A DNA stretch of 33,830 nt from Porticoccaceae bacterium (GCA_029246925.1 JAQWMF010000048.1:1-33830); one strand, 5' to 3'. Positions 16,773 through 23,948 are shown, counted from the stretch's first letter. Notes: generated from the sequence alone by a model not told the origin. Numbers and translations: made by a program.

Positions 16773-19037
16773 CTAGCGACCAACTGCCACATCAGGGCTT
16801 AACGCTTTGGTCAAATATTCTACCACCAAGGCACCATCAGATAATCGCAATGCATGCTCCACTAGGTCACTGACATCTTCGCGATTCACATTGAGTAACA
16901 TGGATTTAACTCTGAGCAATGAGGTTGCACTCATGGAGAAATTCTCATAGCCCAGCCCCAGAAGCACCACCGCAGTTAATGGATCACCCGCCATCTCTCC
17001 GCAAACGCTAAGCTGACAGCTTACCGCTGCAGCCTGTTCATGAATGCTTTTCAAAGCCCTTAGCACACTGGGATGAAGGGAATCGTACAAATCAGCTACC
17101 CTAGGATTATTGCGGTCTACTGCGAGCAGATACTGGGTTAAGTCGTTGGTGCCCACCGACATAAAATCTACTCGACGACCAATTTCTTTGACCTGATAGA
17201 CTGCAGCTGGCACTTCAATCATGGCGCCTAGAGCAGGCATTTTTAGCGGGTATCCCTCCTCTTCAGTTAACTCTTTGTAGGCTCGACGAATTAATGCTAG
17301 ACCGCTCTCAAGCTCCGATAGATTGCTAATCATCGGCAACATTATGCGTAGATTATTGAGGCCCTCACTGGCCCGAAGTAGGGCTCTAATCTGCACCAAA
17401 AAAATTTCTGGGTGATCGAGCGAAATTCTAATTCCGCGCCAACCTAGGAATGGATTTTCTTCTTCAATGGGGAAATAGGGTAAATCTTTATCTCCGCCTA
17501 TATCCAAGGTCCTCATGGTCACTGGACGAGGAGCAAAGGTTTCAAGATGCTCGCGATAGACTGCTACCTGCTCATCCTCGGTTGGGAAGCTAGAGCGCAA
17601 AAGAAAAGGGATCTCTGTTCGAAATAAGCCTACGGCATCAGCACCACTTTGGATGGATTGAATATTGTCATTCCGTAAACCGGTGTTAACCCATAAAGAA
17701 AAACCAACACCATCCGTTGTTTGGCAAGGAACATCTCGCAATTTTTCCAAATCTTTAATAAGGGTCTGCTCTTCACGCTGTCTCTGCACATAGGCGCGCT
17801 TAAGCGTCCTGGTGGCATGGCTTACAACGTCTCCGGAAAATCCATCGACAATTAACTCTTTGCCCTCAAGCTCCGCACAAGGCATATCTAACGCACCCAT
17901 CACCGCAGGAATACCCAGCGCCCTGCCAACAATGGCCATATGTGAATTGCTCGCGCCCCTCAGCGAAACTATACCCACTAACCGATCCACTGGAATATCG
18001 GCTAATTCAGTTGCCGAAAGATTCTCACCCACTAAAACAATACGTCTTGGCAGCGACTTTTTCTGCTCGCCAGTCTTTTGCAGATAACCGAGAACGCGCT
18101 TACCCAAGCCTTCAACATCTGAAGCACGCTCTCGAAGATACGGGTCTTCCATATGCCGAAAAGTACGCACGTGCATTAATATTACCGAGCTCCAAGCGCT
18201 TTGCGCCGTCTGGCCTGCCCTAATAGCCTCAATAACTTCTCCCCCAAGGGAGTCGTCATCCAGCATACTGATATACACATTGAATAGCGCTAACTCTTCT
18301 GGGCTAAGCTTCCCCTCGAGGCCAACTCCCAGATTGCGCATATCATGCTTTACAGACTTTAGTGCTTGGCGAAAAATATGTACTTCAGCATCAGGATCTG
18401 ATGTATGCCGCTCCGGAACAGAGGCGAGATCCATAGTCTGCTGAGCCAAAACAACACGCCCAATACCTACCCCTGGAGAGCTGGCAATACCATGAAATAC
18501 CGCTTCTTTGCTTTTGCCGCGACCCGCCGAAGCCAGTTTGCTTAGAGCGCCAGTTGCTTCAGCATGCGCAATAGCGCCCGATAGCTGCGCGCACACGGTA
18601 ACCATAAATGCTTCTTCTTCCGTTGCAAAACGACGTTCAGCTTGCTGCTGAAGTACTAAAACGCCCAGTACTTTTCTGTGATGAATAATTGGCACGCCCA
18701 AAAAAGAGTGGTAAATCTCCTCGCCAATCTCTTCAAAAAAAGCGAAGTTAGGGTGCTTGTCAGCATCTTGTAAATTGAGTGGCTCTTCTTTTGCCGCGAC
18801 CAAGCCGACTAGACCTTGCCCCATAGCCAAGCGAACCTTGCCAATGCTTTGCTGACGCAATCCCTTAGTTGCCATCAAAACATAATGCTGGTCTGTTTCA
18901 TCAAAAAGGTAGACAGAGCAGACCTCAGCTGCCATTGCCGCATGAACTTCTGTCACAATAATAGTTAGCACTTCCGGCAAACTGCGGGCAGTGTTTACCT
19001 CTTGAAAGATGGTTCGTAGGGCGTCGAGAATATTCAT
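16773..19037 (-). CDS. ptsP: Phosphoenolpyruvate-protein phosphotransferase PtsP (enzyme I-Ntr)
   Basis: A 754-residue enzyme I of the nitrogen PTS (E. coli PtsP 748), which takes phosphate from PEP and passes it to NPr and then EIIA-Ntr, a regulatory rather than sugar-transport chain. It has an N-terminal GAF sensor domain (about 1-160, with GQGLVGLVA and FLGVPI), then the enzyme I domains. The phosphorylated histidine is His366 in GASNSHMAIVGRALGIPAVMG. The C-terminal PEP-binding barrel has LRTMRTLDIGGDK-like and CGEMAGDP segments. The GAF domain separates it from sugar enzyme I. Its ATG directly abuts the rppH stop (TAGATG), so the two are cotranslated; this pairing recurs in gammaproteobacteria. 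Confidence 0.96.
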   Translation of the reverse strand: MNILDALRTIFQEVNTARSLPEVLTIIVTEVHAAMAAEVCSVYLFDETDQHYVLMATKGLRQQSIGKVRLAMGQGLVGLVAAKEEPLNLQDADKHPNFAFFEEIGEEIYHSFLGVPIIHHRKVLGVLVLQQQAERRFATEEEAFMVTVCAQLSGAIAHAEATGALSKLASAGRGKSKEAVFHGIASSPGVGIGRVVLAQQTMDLASVPERHTSDPDAEVHIFRQALKSVKHDMRNLGVGLEGKLSPEELALFNVYISMLDDDSLGGEVIEAIRAGQTAQSAWSSVILMHVRTFRHMEDPYLRERASDVEGLGKRVLGYLQKTGEQKKSLPRRIVLVGENLSATELADIPVDRLVGIVSLRGASNSHMAIVGRALGIPAVMGALDMPCAELEGKELIVDGFSGDVVSHATRTLKRAYVQRQREEQTLIKDLEKLRDVPCQTTDGVGFSLWVNTGLRNDNIQSIQSGADAVGLFRTEIPFLLRSSFPTEDEQVAVYREHLETFAPRPVTMRTLDIGGDKDLPYFPIEEENPFLGWRGIRISLDHPEIFLVQIRALLRASEGLNNLRIMLPMISNLSELESGLALIRRAYKELTEEEGYPLKMPALGAMIEVPAAVYQVKEIGRRVDFMSVGTNDLTQYLLAVDRNNPRVADLYDSLHPSVLRALKSIHEQAAAVSCQLSVCGEMAGDPLTAVVLLGLGYENFSMSATSLLRVKSMLLNVNREDVSDLVEHALRLSDGALVVEYLTKALSPDVAVGR

Positions 19038-19535
19038 CTATCTACGCTTTCTCCGCTTTTGAAATCGAGCATTGGTTTGAGAAAATTCTGTTAAAGCCTG
19101 ACGATAAACATTTTGTTTAAATGAAACCACCTGATTAATTGGATACCAATAGTTTACCCACTCCCAACCATCAAATTCCGGATTTCCTGTGGCATTGAAG
19201 CAAATCTTTTTTTGATCTCCCACCAGCTGCAAAAAAAACCATCGCTGTTTTTGGCCAATACAACGAGGGATAGAGCGTTTGCGCTGCATTTTTTCTGGAA
19301 TATGGTATCGAAGCCATCGCTTAGTTTGCTGGATGATTTTTACATCTTTGGCCTCCAAGCCTACCTCTTCATATAGTTCACGATATAACGCCTGCTCCAC
19401 TGACTCGCCCTCATCAATACCCCCCTGAGGAAATTGCCAGGCCCTTTGGCCCATTCGCTTGGCCCAAAAAAGCTGTCCATGGCCATTACTAATAACCATA
19501 GCGACGTTAGAACGAAATCCATCCTTATCAACCAA
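19038..19535 (-). CDS. rppH: RNA pyrophosphohydrolase
   Basis: A 165-residue Nudix hydrolase that removes pyrophosphate from the 5' triphosphate of RNAs, opening them to RNase E decay. The Nudix box is visible as GGIDEGESVEQALYRELYEEVGL (about 38-60), with the WQFPQGG lead-in typical of RppH. Later segments KRWLRYHIP, CIGQKQRWFFLQL and PEFDGWEWVNYWYP match the E. coli protein closely. The start is a TTG at 19535: MVDKDGFRSNVAMV aligns with E. coli MIDDDGYRPNVGIV, and no in-frame ATG or GTG lies close upstream. The C-terminus is a basic RRKRR tail and ends flush against ptsP. Confidence 0.95.
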   Translation of the reverse strand: MVDKDGFRSNVAMVISNGHGQLFWAKRMGQRAWQFPQGGIDEGESVEQALYRELYEEVGLEAKDVKIIQQTKRWLRYHIPEKMQRKRSIPRCIGQKQRWFFLQLVGDQKKICFNATGNPEFDGWEWVNYWYPINQVVSFKQNVYRQALTEFSQTNARFQKRRKRR

Positions 19536-19554
19536 TGTAAAAATCCCACTAAAA

Positions 19555-19583
19555 TTTATAGATTAAAGAAGCCCATTGTTCCA
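19555..19583 (-). promoter_or_regulatory. Weak candidate rppH-ptsP promoter
   Basis: On the minus strand TGGAAC (19583-19578, 3 of 6) and TATAAA (19560-19555, 5 of 6) with a 17-base spacer precede the rppH TTG by about 19 bases. Position is right, but the -35 is poor. Confidence 0.3.
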
Positions 19584-19681
19584 CAGTCTCGAGTGCTCGG
19601 CAATTTTCTCTTGAGACATACCCACATCATCGCTATCCTAAGCGACCAAAACCACCTAATTCATTTGACAGGAATTTCCTT

Positions 19682-20338
19682 ATGTCACTAGCCATCTTTG
19701 ACCTAGATAATACATTGATTGCCGGCGACAGCGATCATAGCTGGGGGGAATTTTTGGTTGCTCAAAGTATAGTTGATCGCCAATTATATAAAGAGATGAA
19801 TGATAAATTCTATGCAGACTATGAATCCGGCAACTTAGATATTTTTGCTTACCTTGAGTTTTCCGTAGAGCCGCTGACTCGGTTGCCGATGAAAGACCTC
19901 CAGCAGCTACATAAACTATTTATGCAAGATATCGTAAAACCAATGATGCTCAATCAGGCTACGGATTTAATACATCGTCATCGCAAAGCAGGTGACCGTC
20001 TTTTGGTTATCACTTCAACCAACCGATTTATTGTTGAGCCTATTTGCTTATCACTTGGTATAGATGAAATTATTGCCACAGATTTAGAAATCGTTAATGG
20101 CCAATACTCAGGCAATATTGTGGGAACCCCCACCTTTCAAGAGGGAAAAGTGGTGCGTTTTAATCAATGGCTTGAGGAGAACAACGAAAGTAACAGCGAT
20201 AGTTATTTTTATTCAGATTCAATAAACGACTTACCCTTGCTTATGGAAGTCGCACATCCAGTAGCCGTTGACCCTGATTCAGCCCTTCGAAAAGAAGCCG
20301 AATCAAGACAATGGAAAATAATATCTCTGCGGGATTGA
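19682..20338 (+). CDS. HAD-superfamily subfamily IB phosphatase (SerB-like)
   Basis: A 218-residue HAD hydrolase of the IB group. Motif I is FDLDNTLIAGDSD (about 5-17, nucleophile Asp6 and acid/base Asp8), motif II is ITSTN (about 103-107), and motif III/IV is YSDSINDLPLL (about 178-188). A helical cap sits between motifs I and II. Relatives include phosphoserine phosphatase and other small phosphomonoesterases, and an uncharacterised IB family of about 220 residues that this resembles most. The substrate cannot be read from sequence. It diverges from rppH and converges on gcvH with a 17-base gap. An AGGAA ribosome-binding site precedes the ATG. Confidence 0.9.
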   Translation: MSLAIFDLDNTLIAGDSDHSWGEFLVAQSIVDRQLYKEMNDKFYADYESGNLDIFAYLEFSVEPLTRLPMKDLQQLHKLFMQDIVKPMMLNQATDLIHRHRKAGDRLLVITSTNRFIVEPICLSLGIDEIIATDLEIVNGQYSGNIVGTPTFQEGKVVRFNQWLEENNESNSDSYFYSDSINDLPLLMEVAHPVAVDPDSALRKEAESRQWKIISLRD

Positions 20339-20345
20339 AACGATC

Positions 20346-20364
20346 AAAAAAGCGCTTATTCGCT
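20346..20364 (-). terminator. Short candidate terminator overlapping the gcvH stop
   Basis: On the minus strand AGCG (20364-20361) and CGCT (20354-20351) flank a 6-base loop that contains the TAA stop, followed by five T. The stem is only 4 bp, so this is a weak call for the 17-base gap between the convergent HAD gene and gcvH. Confidence 0.33.
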
Positions 20365-20745
20365 GCCCACTAAGGCTTCATAAGCCTCAGCATCAAGCAA
20401 TCCACTAAGGTCTTCACTTAGATTTACCTTGACGGTAAACAGCCAACCGTCCTCGTAGGGACTGCCATTCACCAATTCAGGCTCATCCTCTAACGCTGAA
20501 TTAACCTCGACAATCTCTCCAGACACCGGCGAATATATATCAGATGCCGCTTTAACCGACTCAATCACTGCCACTTCGGCGGCGGCATCAACTTCGGCTC
20601 CCGGCTCTGGAAGCTCTATAAATACTATGTCACCTAATGCATCCTGAGCGTGATCGGTTATCCCAACAACAACGATCCCGTCACTCTCTAATCTTGCCCA
20701 TTCATGGCTATTTGCATATTTTAACTCTGTGGGAAATTCACTCAC
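20356..20745 (-). CDS. gcvH: Glycine cleavage system H protein
   Basis: A 129-residue lipoyl carrier protein (same length as E. coli GcvH) that shuttles the aminomethyl group between the P, T and L proteins of glycine cleavage. The lipoylated lysine is Lys65 in [37 protein letters not shown] before it and PYEDGWLF after it are family marks. The start is a GTG at 20745 with a GAGGTG ribosome-binding site 5 bases upstream. gcvT and gcvP are not adjacent, so the H protein is transcribed alone here and may also serve lipoyl relay. Confidence 0.96.
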   Translation of the reverse strand: MSEFPTELKYANSHEWARLESDGIVVVGITDHAQDALGDIVFIELPEPGAEVDAAAEVAVIESVKAASDIYSPVSGEIVEVNSALEDEPELVNGSPYEDGWLFTVKVNLSEDLSGLLDAEAYEALVGSE

Positions 20746-20792
20746 ACCGCACCTCTATTTAAAACTTGAAAATTTATTTCCAGTAAGCATTC

Positions 20793-20821
20793 ATTTTACT
20801 GCTCAACACATAGAAAGTTAA
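20793..20821 (-). promoter_or_regulatory. Candidate gcvH promoter
   Basis: On the minus strand TTAACT (20821-20816, 4 of 6), a 17-base spacer and TAAAAT (20798-20793, 5 of 6), about 48 bases before the GTG start. The -35 lies in one copy of an 11-base direct repeat. Confidence 0.42.
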
Positions 20822-20871
20822 CGTTATTTTTCACTCATCATTAAATAACTTCACTTATGTATAGAAAGTTA
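20810..20871. repeat. Direct repeat ATAGAAAGTTA upstream of gcvH
   Basis: Two identical 11-base copies at 20810-20820 and 20861-20871, 51 bases apart (close to five helical turns), in the 132-base srkA-gcvH gap. The gcvH-proximal copy overlaps the candidate -35. No known operator is recognised. Confidence 0.45.
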
Positions 20872-20877
20872 GACAAT

Positions 20878-21870
20878 TTACGGCAATATTTCCAGTGGAG
20901 GTTCATCAAGCGCCGCAAATTGTTCTCGCAAAGTCAATATTTGATCGCTCCAATATCGCGCCGAATTAAACCAAGGAAAGGCGCGAGGAAACGCTGGATC
21001 AGTCCATCTACGCGCAATCCAAGCACTGTGATGAATAATCCGCAAAGTGCGCAAGACTTCGATTAATGCCAATTCCCGAGGGTCAAAATCATTAAATTCA
21101 TTATACCCCTCAACCAGCTCAGCTATTTGGGCTTTTTGTTCATGGCGATCACCTGATAAAAGCATCCATAAATCTTGTACAGCAGGCGCCATACGCGCAT
21201 CATCAAAATCCACGAAATGAGGATTATCGTCTCGCCAAAGAATATTGCCTGAATGACAGTCGCCGTGAACCCTTATCCAGTTAATTTCGCCAAAATCGTC
21301 CAAAATACTTTGGCACTTATTTAGAACATCCGGTAATAGGCTGTCATAAGCCGGACTCAATTCAGAGGGGATAAAGTGCTCACTGATATATTTATAAGCT
21401 TGCCAGCCGAAAGTTTGGATATCTAATTTTGGTCGCGATTTAAATTTATTGACTGAGCCCACCCCATGGAATCGGCCCAAAAGTCGCCCAAGAATAAAAA
21501 GATTATCTAAATTATCCAATTCAGGCGCATAGCCCCCGCGCCGAGGATAGAGAGAAAATTGGAATCCGCGATGGCTGTGTAATGAGTTCTTAGCACTGCT
21601 TAATAAAGGGCATACTACCGGTAGCTCTTGCTCCTGCAACTGGAAACAAAATTGATGCTCCTCATGTATTTGATCCCTACTCCAGCGGTTAGGCCTATAA
21701 AACTTAGCAATGAGTGGCTGCTCATCCTCTATACCTACCTGATAAACACGATTCTCATAGCTATTTAGCGCGAGTAGTCTGCCATCGCTTATATAGCCAC
21801 AGCTTTCAACCGCGTCCATAATCATATCCGGCGTTAGCAGCTCAAAATCATGAGCTTCAGATTCAGTCAT
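20878..21870 (-). CDS. srkA: Stress response kinase A (YihE-like Ser/Thr kinase)
   Basis: A 330-residue protein of the choline-kinase/APH-like fold (E. coli SrkA/YihE 328), a serine/threonine kinase linked to envelope and oxidative stress survival. Visible: an N-terminal lobe with SYENRVYQVGIEDEQPLIAKFYRP (about 42-65, ATP-binding lysine in AKFYRP), the catalytic loop VHGDCHSGNILW (about 200-211, HGD and Asn), and the metal-binding DFDDA (about 217-221). It follows arfB by 18 bases. In enterics it neighbours dsbA; that gene is not present here. Substrates are unknown from sequence. Confidence 0.9.
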   Translation of the reverse strand: MTESEAHDFELLTPDMIMDAVESCGYISDGRLLALNSYENRVYQVGIEDEQPLIAKFYRPNRWSRDQIHEEHQFCFQLQEQELPVVCPLLSSAKNSLHSHRGFQFSLYPRRGGYAPELDNLDNLFILGRLLGRFHGVGSVNKFKSRPKLDIQTFGWQAYKYISEHFIPSELSPAYDSLLPDVLNKCQSILDDFGEINWIRVHGDCHSGNILWRDDNPHFVDFDDARMAPAVQDLWMLLSGDRHEQKAQIAELVEGYNEFNDFDPRELALIEVLRTLRIIHHSAWIARRWTDPAFPRAFPWFNSARYWSDQILTLREQFAALDEPPLEILP

Positions 21871-21888
21871 TCTATTACCTATACTTTG

Positions 21889-22305
21889 TTAATCGAGTAT
21901 TCGCTTAGAGCGCATGGCTTTCTTATGCCCATGCTGAGTCTTTTTATCCAAGCGCTTTCTTTGAGAGCCTCTAGTCGGCCTTGTCGCCTTGCGTGCCTTT
22001 GGCAACGTCGCCACAGACTGCAATAACAGCGTTAATCGCTGAATTGCATCGGCGCGGTTTTTGTCCCAGCTCCGATACTGCTGCGCTTTGATTATAATGA
22101 CGCCTTCTTTAGTAATCCGCTGGTCACTAAGCGCCATGAGTCTCTGCTGATAAAATTCTGGCAATGCGGATTGAAAAATATTAAACCTTAAATGTACCGC
22201 AGAAGAGACTTTATTGACATTTTGTCCTCCAGGGCCGCTGGCTCTTATAGCCGACAACTCAAGCTCCTCGAGAGGGATTGAAATAGATTGAGTGATAAAA
22301 ATCAT
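21889..22305 (-). CDS. arfB: Alternative ribosome-rescue factor B (codon-independent peptidyl-tRNA hydrolase)
   Basis: A 138-residue class I release-factor-like protein (E. coli ArfB/YaeJ 140) that frees ribosomes stalled at the 3' end of broken mRNAs. The catalytic GGQ lies in RASGPGGQNVNKVSSAVHL (about 22-40). No codon-recognition domain is present. The C-terminus is a long basic tail (about 105-138, KARKATRPTRGSQRKR and KAMRSKR) that in this family inserts into the empty mRNA channel. Its start overlaps the upstream DUF1653 gene by 4 bases. The basic tail and size separate it from the mitochondrial ICT1 group and from RF1/RF2. Confidence 0.93.
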   Translation of the reverse strand: MIFITQSISIPLEELELSAIRASGPGGQNVNKVSSAVHLRFNIFQSALPEFYQQRLMALSDQRITKEGVIIIKAQQYRSWDKNRADAIQRLTLLLQSVATLPKARKATRPTRGSQRKRLDKKTQHGHKKAMRSKRILD

Positions 22306-22526
22306 TGATCACCCTGTTCTAAAAACTTAAATCGCGGCCGCATTATCCCATCGACCTCCACAGACTCTTGAAACATTTTTAAAGGGCGGACCCATAGCTC
22401 ATGATCACCGTACAACGGGCGATAAACCACCATATCATCCTCACCCTCACTATGCTTTGCAACGCCAAGAACCTGATATTTATTTCCCTTGAAATGCGTA
22501 TATATACCTTGAATTATGCTCACCAT
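22302..22526 (-). CDS. DUF1653 family protein
   Basis: A 74-residue protein made of little more than a DUF1653 domain: YTHFKGNKYQVLGVAKHSE at the start, then VVYRPLYGDHELWVRPLKMF and a C-terminal RPRFKFL. These small proteins are probably beta-barrel-like and have no established function. It overlaps arfB by 4 bases (ATGA), so it is translated just ahead of the ribosome-rescue factor. Length is normal for the stand-alone family. Confidence 0.85.
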   Translation of the reverse strand: MVSIIQGIYTHFKGNKYQVLGVAKHSEGEDDMVVYRPLYGDHELWVRPLKMFQESVEVDGIMRPRFKFLEQGDQ

Positions 22527-22600
22527 TACACCTTTTTATAAGATAGAGTAGGTATCAAAACCTTTTAGAGGATTTGAAGACAGCCCCTGCGATCAAATGC

Positions 22601-22743
22601 ATTTAATATTAACACAGCCGTATGCTAGCAGCCCTTAAAGTCGCACAGTTGTCATTAATTTTTTGTAAAAAAACGAAGCCCCAAGCCAAGAACAATCAGG
22701 CCATAAATGCATCATGACACCAAACCATTAATTTAATATTAAC
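22601..22743. repeat. Two copies of ATTTAATATTAAC in the cold-shock upstream region
   Basis: Identical 13-base copies at 22601-22613 and 22731-22743, 130 bases apart, each containing the palindrome TTAATATTAA. They may bind a regulator or a nucleoid protein, but repeats in AT-rich DNA are cheap evidence. Confidence 0.35.
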
Positions 22744-22802
22744 TAAAATTCGCTGAAAATTAGCCAAAACAAAAAAAAACTAATACACTGCTTTTACGTG
22801 AA

Positions 22803-22831
22803 TTATGTCGATTTACTTTTAAACATATAAT
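22803..22831 (+). promoter_or_regulatory. Candidate cold-shock gene promoter
   Basis: A perfect TATAAT at 22826-22831 with a weak -35 (TTATGT, 22803-22808) and a 17-base spacer. Initiation would fall near 22838, giving a leader of about 112 bases. Confidence 0.5.
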
Positions 22832-22837
22832 TCAATG

Positions 22838-22949
22838 GGGAGCTTTAGTTGTACAAAGCTTAGTAGGACTAAAGCGTGAATTCAGTCTTTGAAAGAGGCT
22901 GGTGTAATAATGTTCGTTATGGACATGGTTGTATTTAAGTGAGGTTATT
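22838..22949 (+). promoter_or_regulatory. Structured 5' leader of the cold-shock gene
   Basis: A roughly 112-base untranslated leader inferred from the promoter position. AGCTTT (22841-22846) can pair with AAAGCT (22855-22860), or CTTTAGT (22843-22849) can pair with ACTAAAG (22868-22874); both use 22843-22846, so only one helix can form at once. Farther down, AGTCTTT (22884-22890) pairs with AGAGGCT (22894-22900), with two G-U pairs, hiding an AGAGG. A 10-codon open frame follows. Long structured leaders that respond to temperature are known for E. coli cspA; no clear cold-box match is seen here. Confidence 0.5.
22910..22942 (+). CDS. Possible 10-codon leader peptide upstream of the cold-shock gene
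   Basis: ATG at 22910 begins [10 protein letters not shown] and stops at TGA 22940-22942, inside the ribosome-binding site (GAGG, 22941-22944) of the cold-shock gene. An AGAGG at 22894-22898, within a hairpin arm, could serve as its own ribosome site at a rather long spacing of 11 bases. Frames of this size occur by chance, so translation is unproven. Confidence 0.25.
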   Translation: MFVMDMVVFK

Positions 22950-23162
22950 ATGTCAGGGGAAAGAGTTGGTGGCACTGTAAAGTGGTTCAACGATAGCAAA
23001 GGTTTTGGTTTTATTGAGCAGGAAGGCGGTAGTGATGTATTTGTTCATCACAGTGCAATTCAAGCTGATGGCTTCAAATCTTTAAAGGAAGGTCAGGCGG
23101 TAACTATGGAAGTTGCTGATGGCCAGAAAGGCCTTCAAGCCGAGAATGTAGTAGCCGACTGA
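22950..23162 (+). CDS. Cold-shock domain protein (CspA family)
   Basis: A 70-residue single cold-shock domain that binds single-stranded RNA or DNA and melts RNA structure. RNP1 is visible as KGFGFIEQ (about 18-25) and RNP2 as VFVHHSAIQ (about 31-39), after GTVKWFND. The start at 22950 is preferred to an upstream in-frame TTG because GAGG sits 5 bases before it and [13 protein letters not shown] matches the family N-terminus. It has its own promoter and a long leader, and converges on rpmB-rpmG. Which csp paralogue it is, and whether it is cold-induced, cannot be told from the protein. Confidence 0.95.
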   Translation: MSGERVGGTVKWFNDSKGFGFIEQEGGSDVFVHHSAIQADGFKSLKEGQAVTMEVADGQKGLQAENVVAD

Positions 23163-23171
23163 GGTTATTTG

Positions 23172-23187
23172 ACTACCCTAGGGTAGT
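23172..23187. repeat. 16-base perfect palindrome after the cold-shock gene
   Basis: ACTACCCTAGGGTAGT is fully self-complementary and lies 9 bases past the stop. As RNA it could fold only with a tight loop, so a DNA-binding site for a dimeric protein is as likely as a 3' hairpin. It has no T run. Confidence 0.45.
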
Positions 23188-23202
23188 GACAAAAGTTCTT
23201 GC

Positions 23203-23230
23203 AAGGCCCTAACACCATTGTCAGGGCCTT
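23203..23230. terminator. Candidate bidirectional terminator between the cold-shock gene and rpmG
   Basis: AAGGCCCT (23203-23210) and AGGGCCTT (23223-23230) form a perfect 8-bp GC-rich stem with a 12-base loop. The T tract is short on both strands. It sits between convergent genes and can serve both. Confidence 0.5.
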
Positions 23231-23284
23231 TGAATTGCCTAAAGAATGATTTTTAAATAGTAGCTGTGGCTATTTAGCCGAGCA

Positions 23285-23452
23285 CTACTTAATTTTAGCT
23301 TCTTTATAGATAACGTGCTTGCGGATGGTTGGATCGAACTTTTTGATTTCCATCTTTTCAGGCATGTTGCGCTTATTTTTGTCCGTTGTATAGAAGTGCC
23401 CTGTTCCAGCGCTAGACACTAATCGGATTTTTTCTCGAGCTGATTTAGCCAT
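23285..23452 (-). CDS. rpmG: 50S ribosomal protein L33
   Basis: A 55-residue basic protein, [20 protein letters not shown] at the start and [12 protein letters not shown] at the end, matching bacterial L33 at its usual length of 55. It has no cysteine, so it is the zinc-free (C-minus) form. The ATG is at 23452, 11 bases after the rpmB stop, with GAGGAT as ribosome-binding site. The rpmB-rpmG pair is the conserved gammaproteobacterial order. It is a structural protein of the large subunit near the E site. Confidence 0.96.
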   Translation of the reverse strand: MAKSAREKIRLVSSAGTGHFYTTDKNKRNMPEKMEIKKFDPTIRKHVIYKEAKIK

Positions 23453-23463
23453 TTGTTAATCCT

Positions 23464-23700
23464 CTAAACTTTCTCGCCATTAGCACGAAGGCTGGCGAGA
23501 ACATTTTCAATACCATTTTTATCGATAATTCGCATTCCTTTAGTAGAAACACGCAACTTCACAAATCGCTTTTCAGACTCAATCCAAAAACGGTGTGTGT
23601 GTAGATTCGGCTCAAAGCGACGACGTGTTCTATTCTTCGCATGAGATACATTGTTTCCAGCCATTGGGCGCTTACCCGTGACCTGACATACTCTAGACAT
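23464..23700 (-). CDS. rpmB: 50S ribosomal protein L28
   Basis: A 78-residue basic protein, the same length as E. coli L28. The N-terminal [20 protein letters not shown] and the [14 protein letters not shown] segment are diagnostic. It is a large-subunit structural protein. AGAGGC serves as the ribosome-binding site about 6 bases before the ATG. It is followed by rpmG after 11 bases and has a promoter of its own at 23757-23785. The usual gammaproteobacterial neighbour radC is upstream. Confidence 0.97.
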   Translation of the reverse strand: MSRVCQVTGKRPMAGNNVSHAKNRTRRRFEPNLHTHRFWIESEKRFVKLRVSTKGMRIIDKNGIENVLASLRANGEKV

Positions 23701-23756
23701 TATTGCTGCCTCTTGTTTGCAATTTGTGCTCTGGGCGCTGGCCCATCGGCGACTTA

Positions 23757-23785
23757 ATTTTATTTCCCAGACAACCTTCTCACAA
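23757..23785 (-). promoter_or_regulatory. Candidate rpmB-rpmG promoter
   Basis: On the minus strand TTGTGA (23785-23780, 4 of 6), a 17-base spacer and TAAAAT (23762-23757, 5 of 6), giving a leader of about 50 bases. It lies in the 248-base radC-rpmB gap, where I see no other feature. Confidence 0.52.
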
Positions 23786-23948
23786 GGCCGTCTTTCAAGG
23801 AGGCGCGTTTTATACCAGAAACCCTATCCTGAAGCAAACAAAAACCGTCAATTACACCTCAAACTCATGGTTTTTTTCTAATGCTGGGAATTTAATAAAA
23901 TTTATACCAAAAGCCGCCTCTAAAACATAGCAAAGTTAATTTGCCATA

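Larger units (their letters stand above)
22527..22949. other. AT-rich divergent region between the DUF1653 gene and the cold-shock gene
   Basis: 423 bases without a conventional gene. The right third (22803-22949) holds the cold-shock promoter and structured leader, listed separately. The left part is AT-rich and holds two copies of a 13-base element (ATTTAATATTAAC at 22601-22613 and 22731-22743). I see no tRNA and no coding frame of note; a small RNA cannot be excluded. Confidence 0.6.

Noticed and set aside
16604-16873. An 89-codon plus-strand frame in the ptsP-lgt gap
   Set aside because: It runs antisense into ptsP, has no good ribosome site and no recognisable protein character.
20746-20877. 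A glycine riboswitch before gcvH
   Set aside because: The segment is AT-rich, on the short side for a full glycine riboswitch, and lacks the conserved paired elements of one.
23703-23930. A 75-codon plus-strand frame filling the rpmB-radC gap
   Set aside because: It starts 3 bases from the opposite-strand rpmB start, covers the rpmB promoter and resembles no known protein; probably a chance frame.
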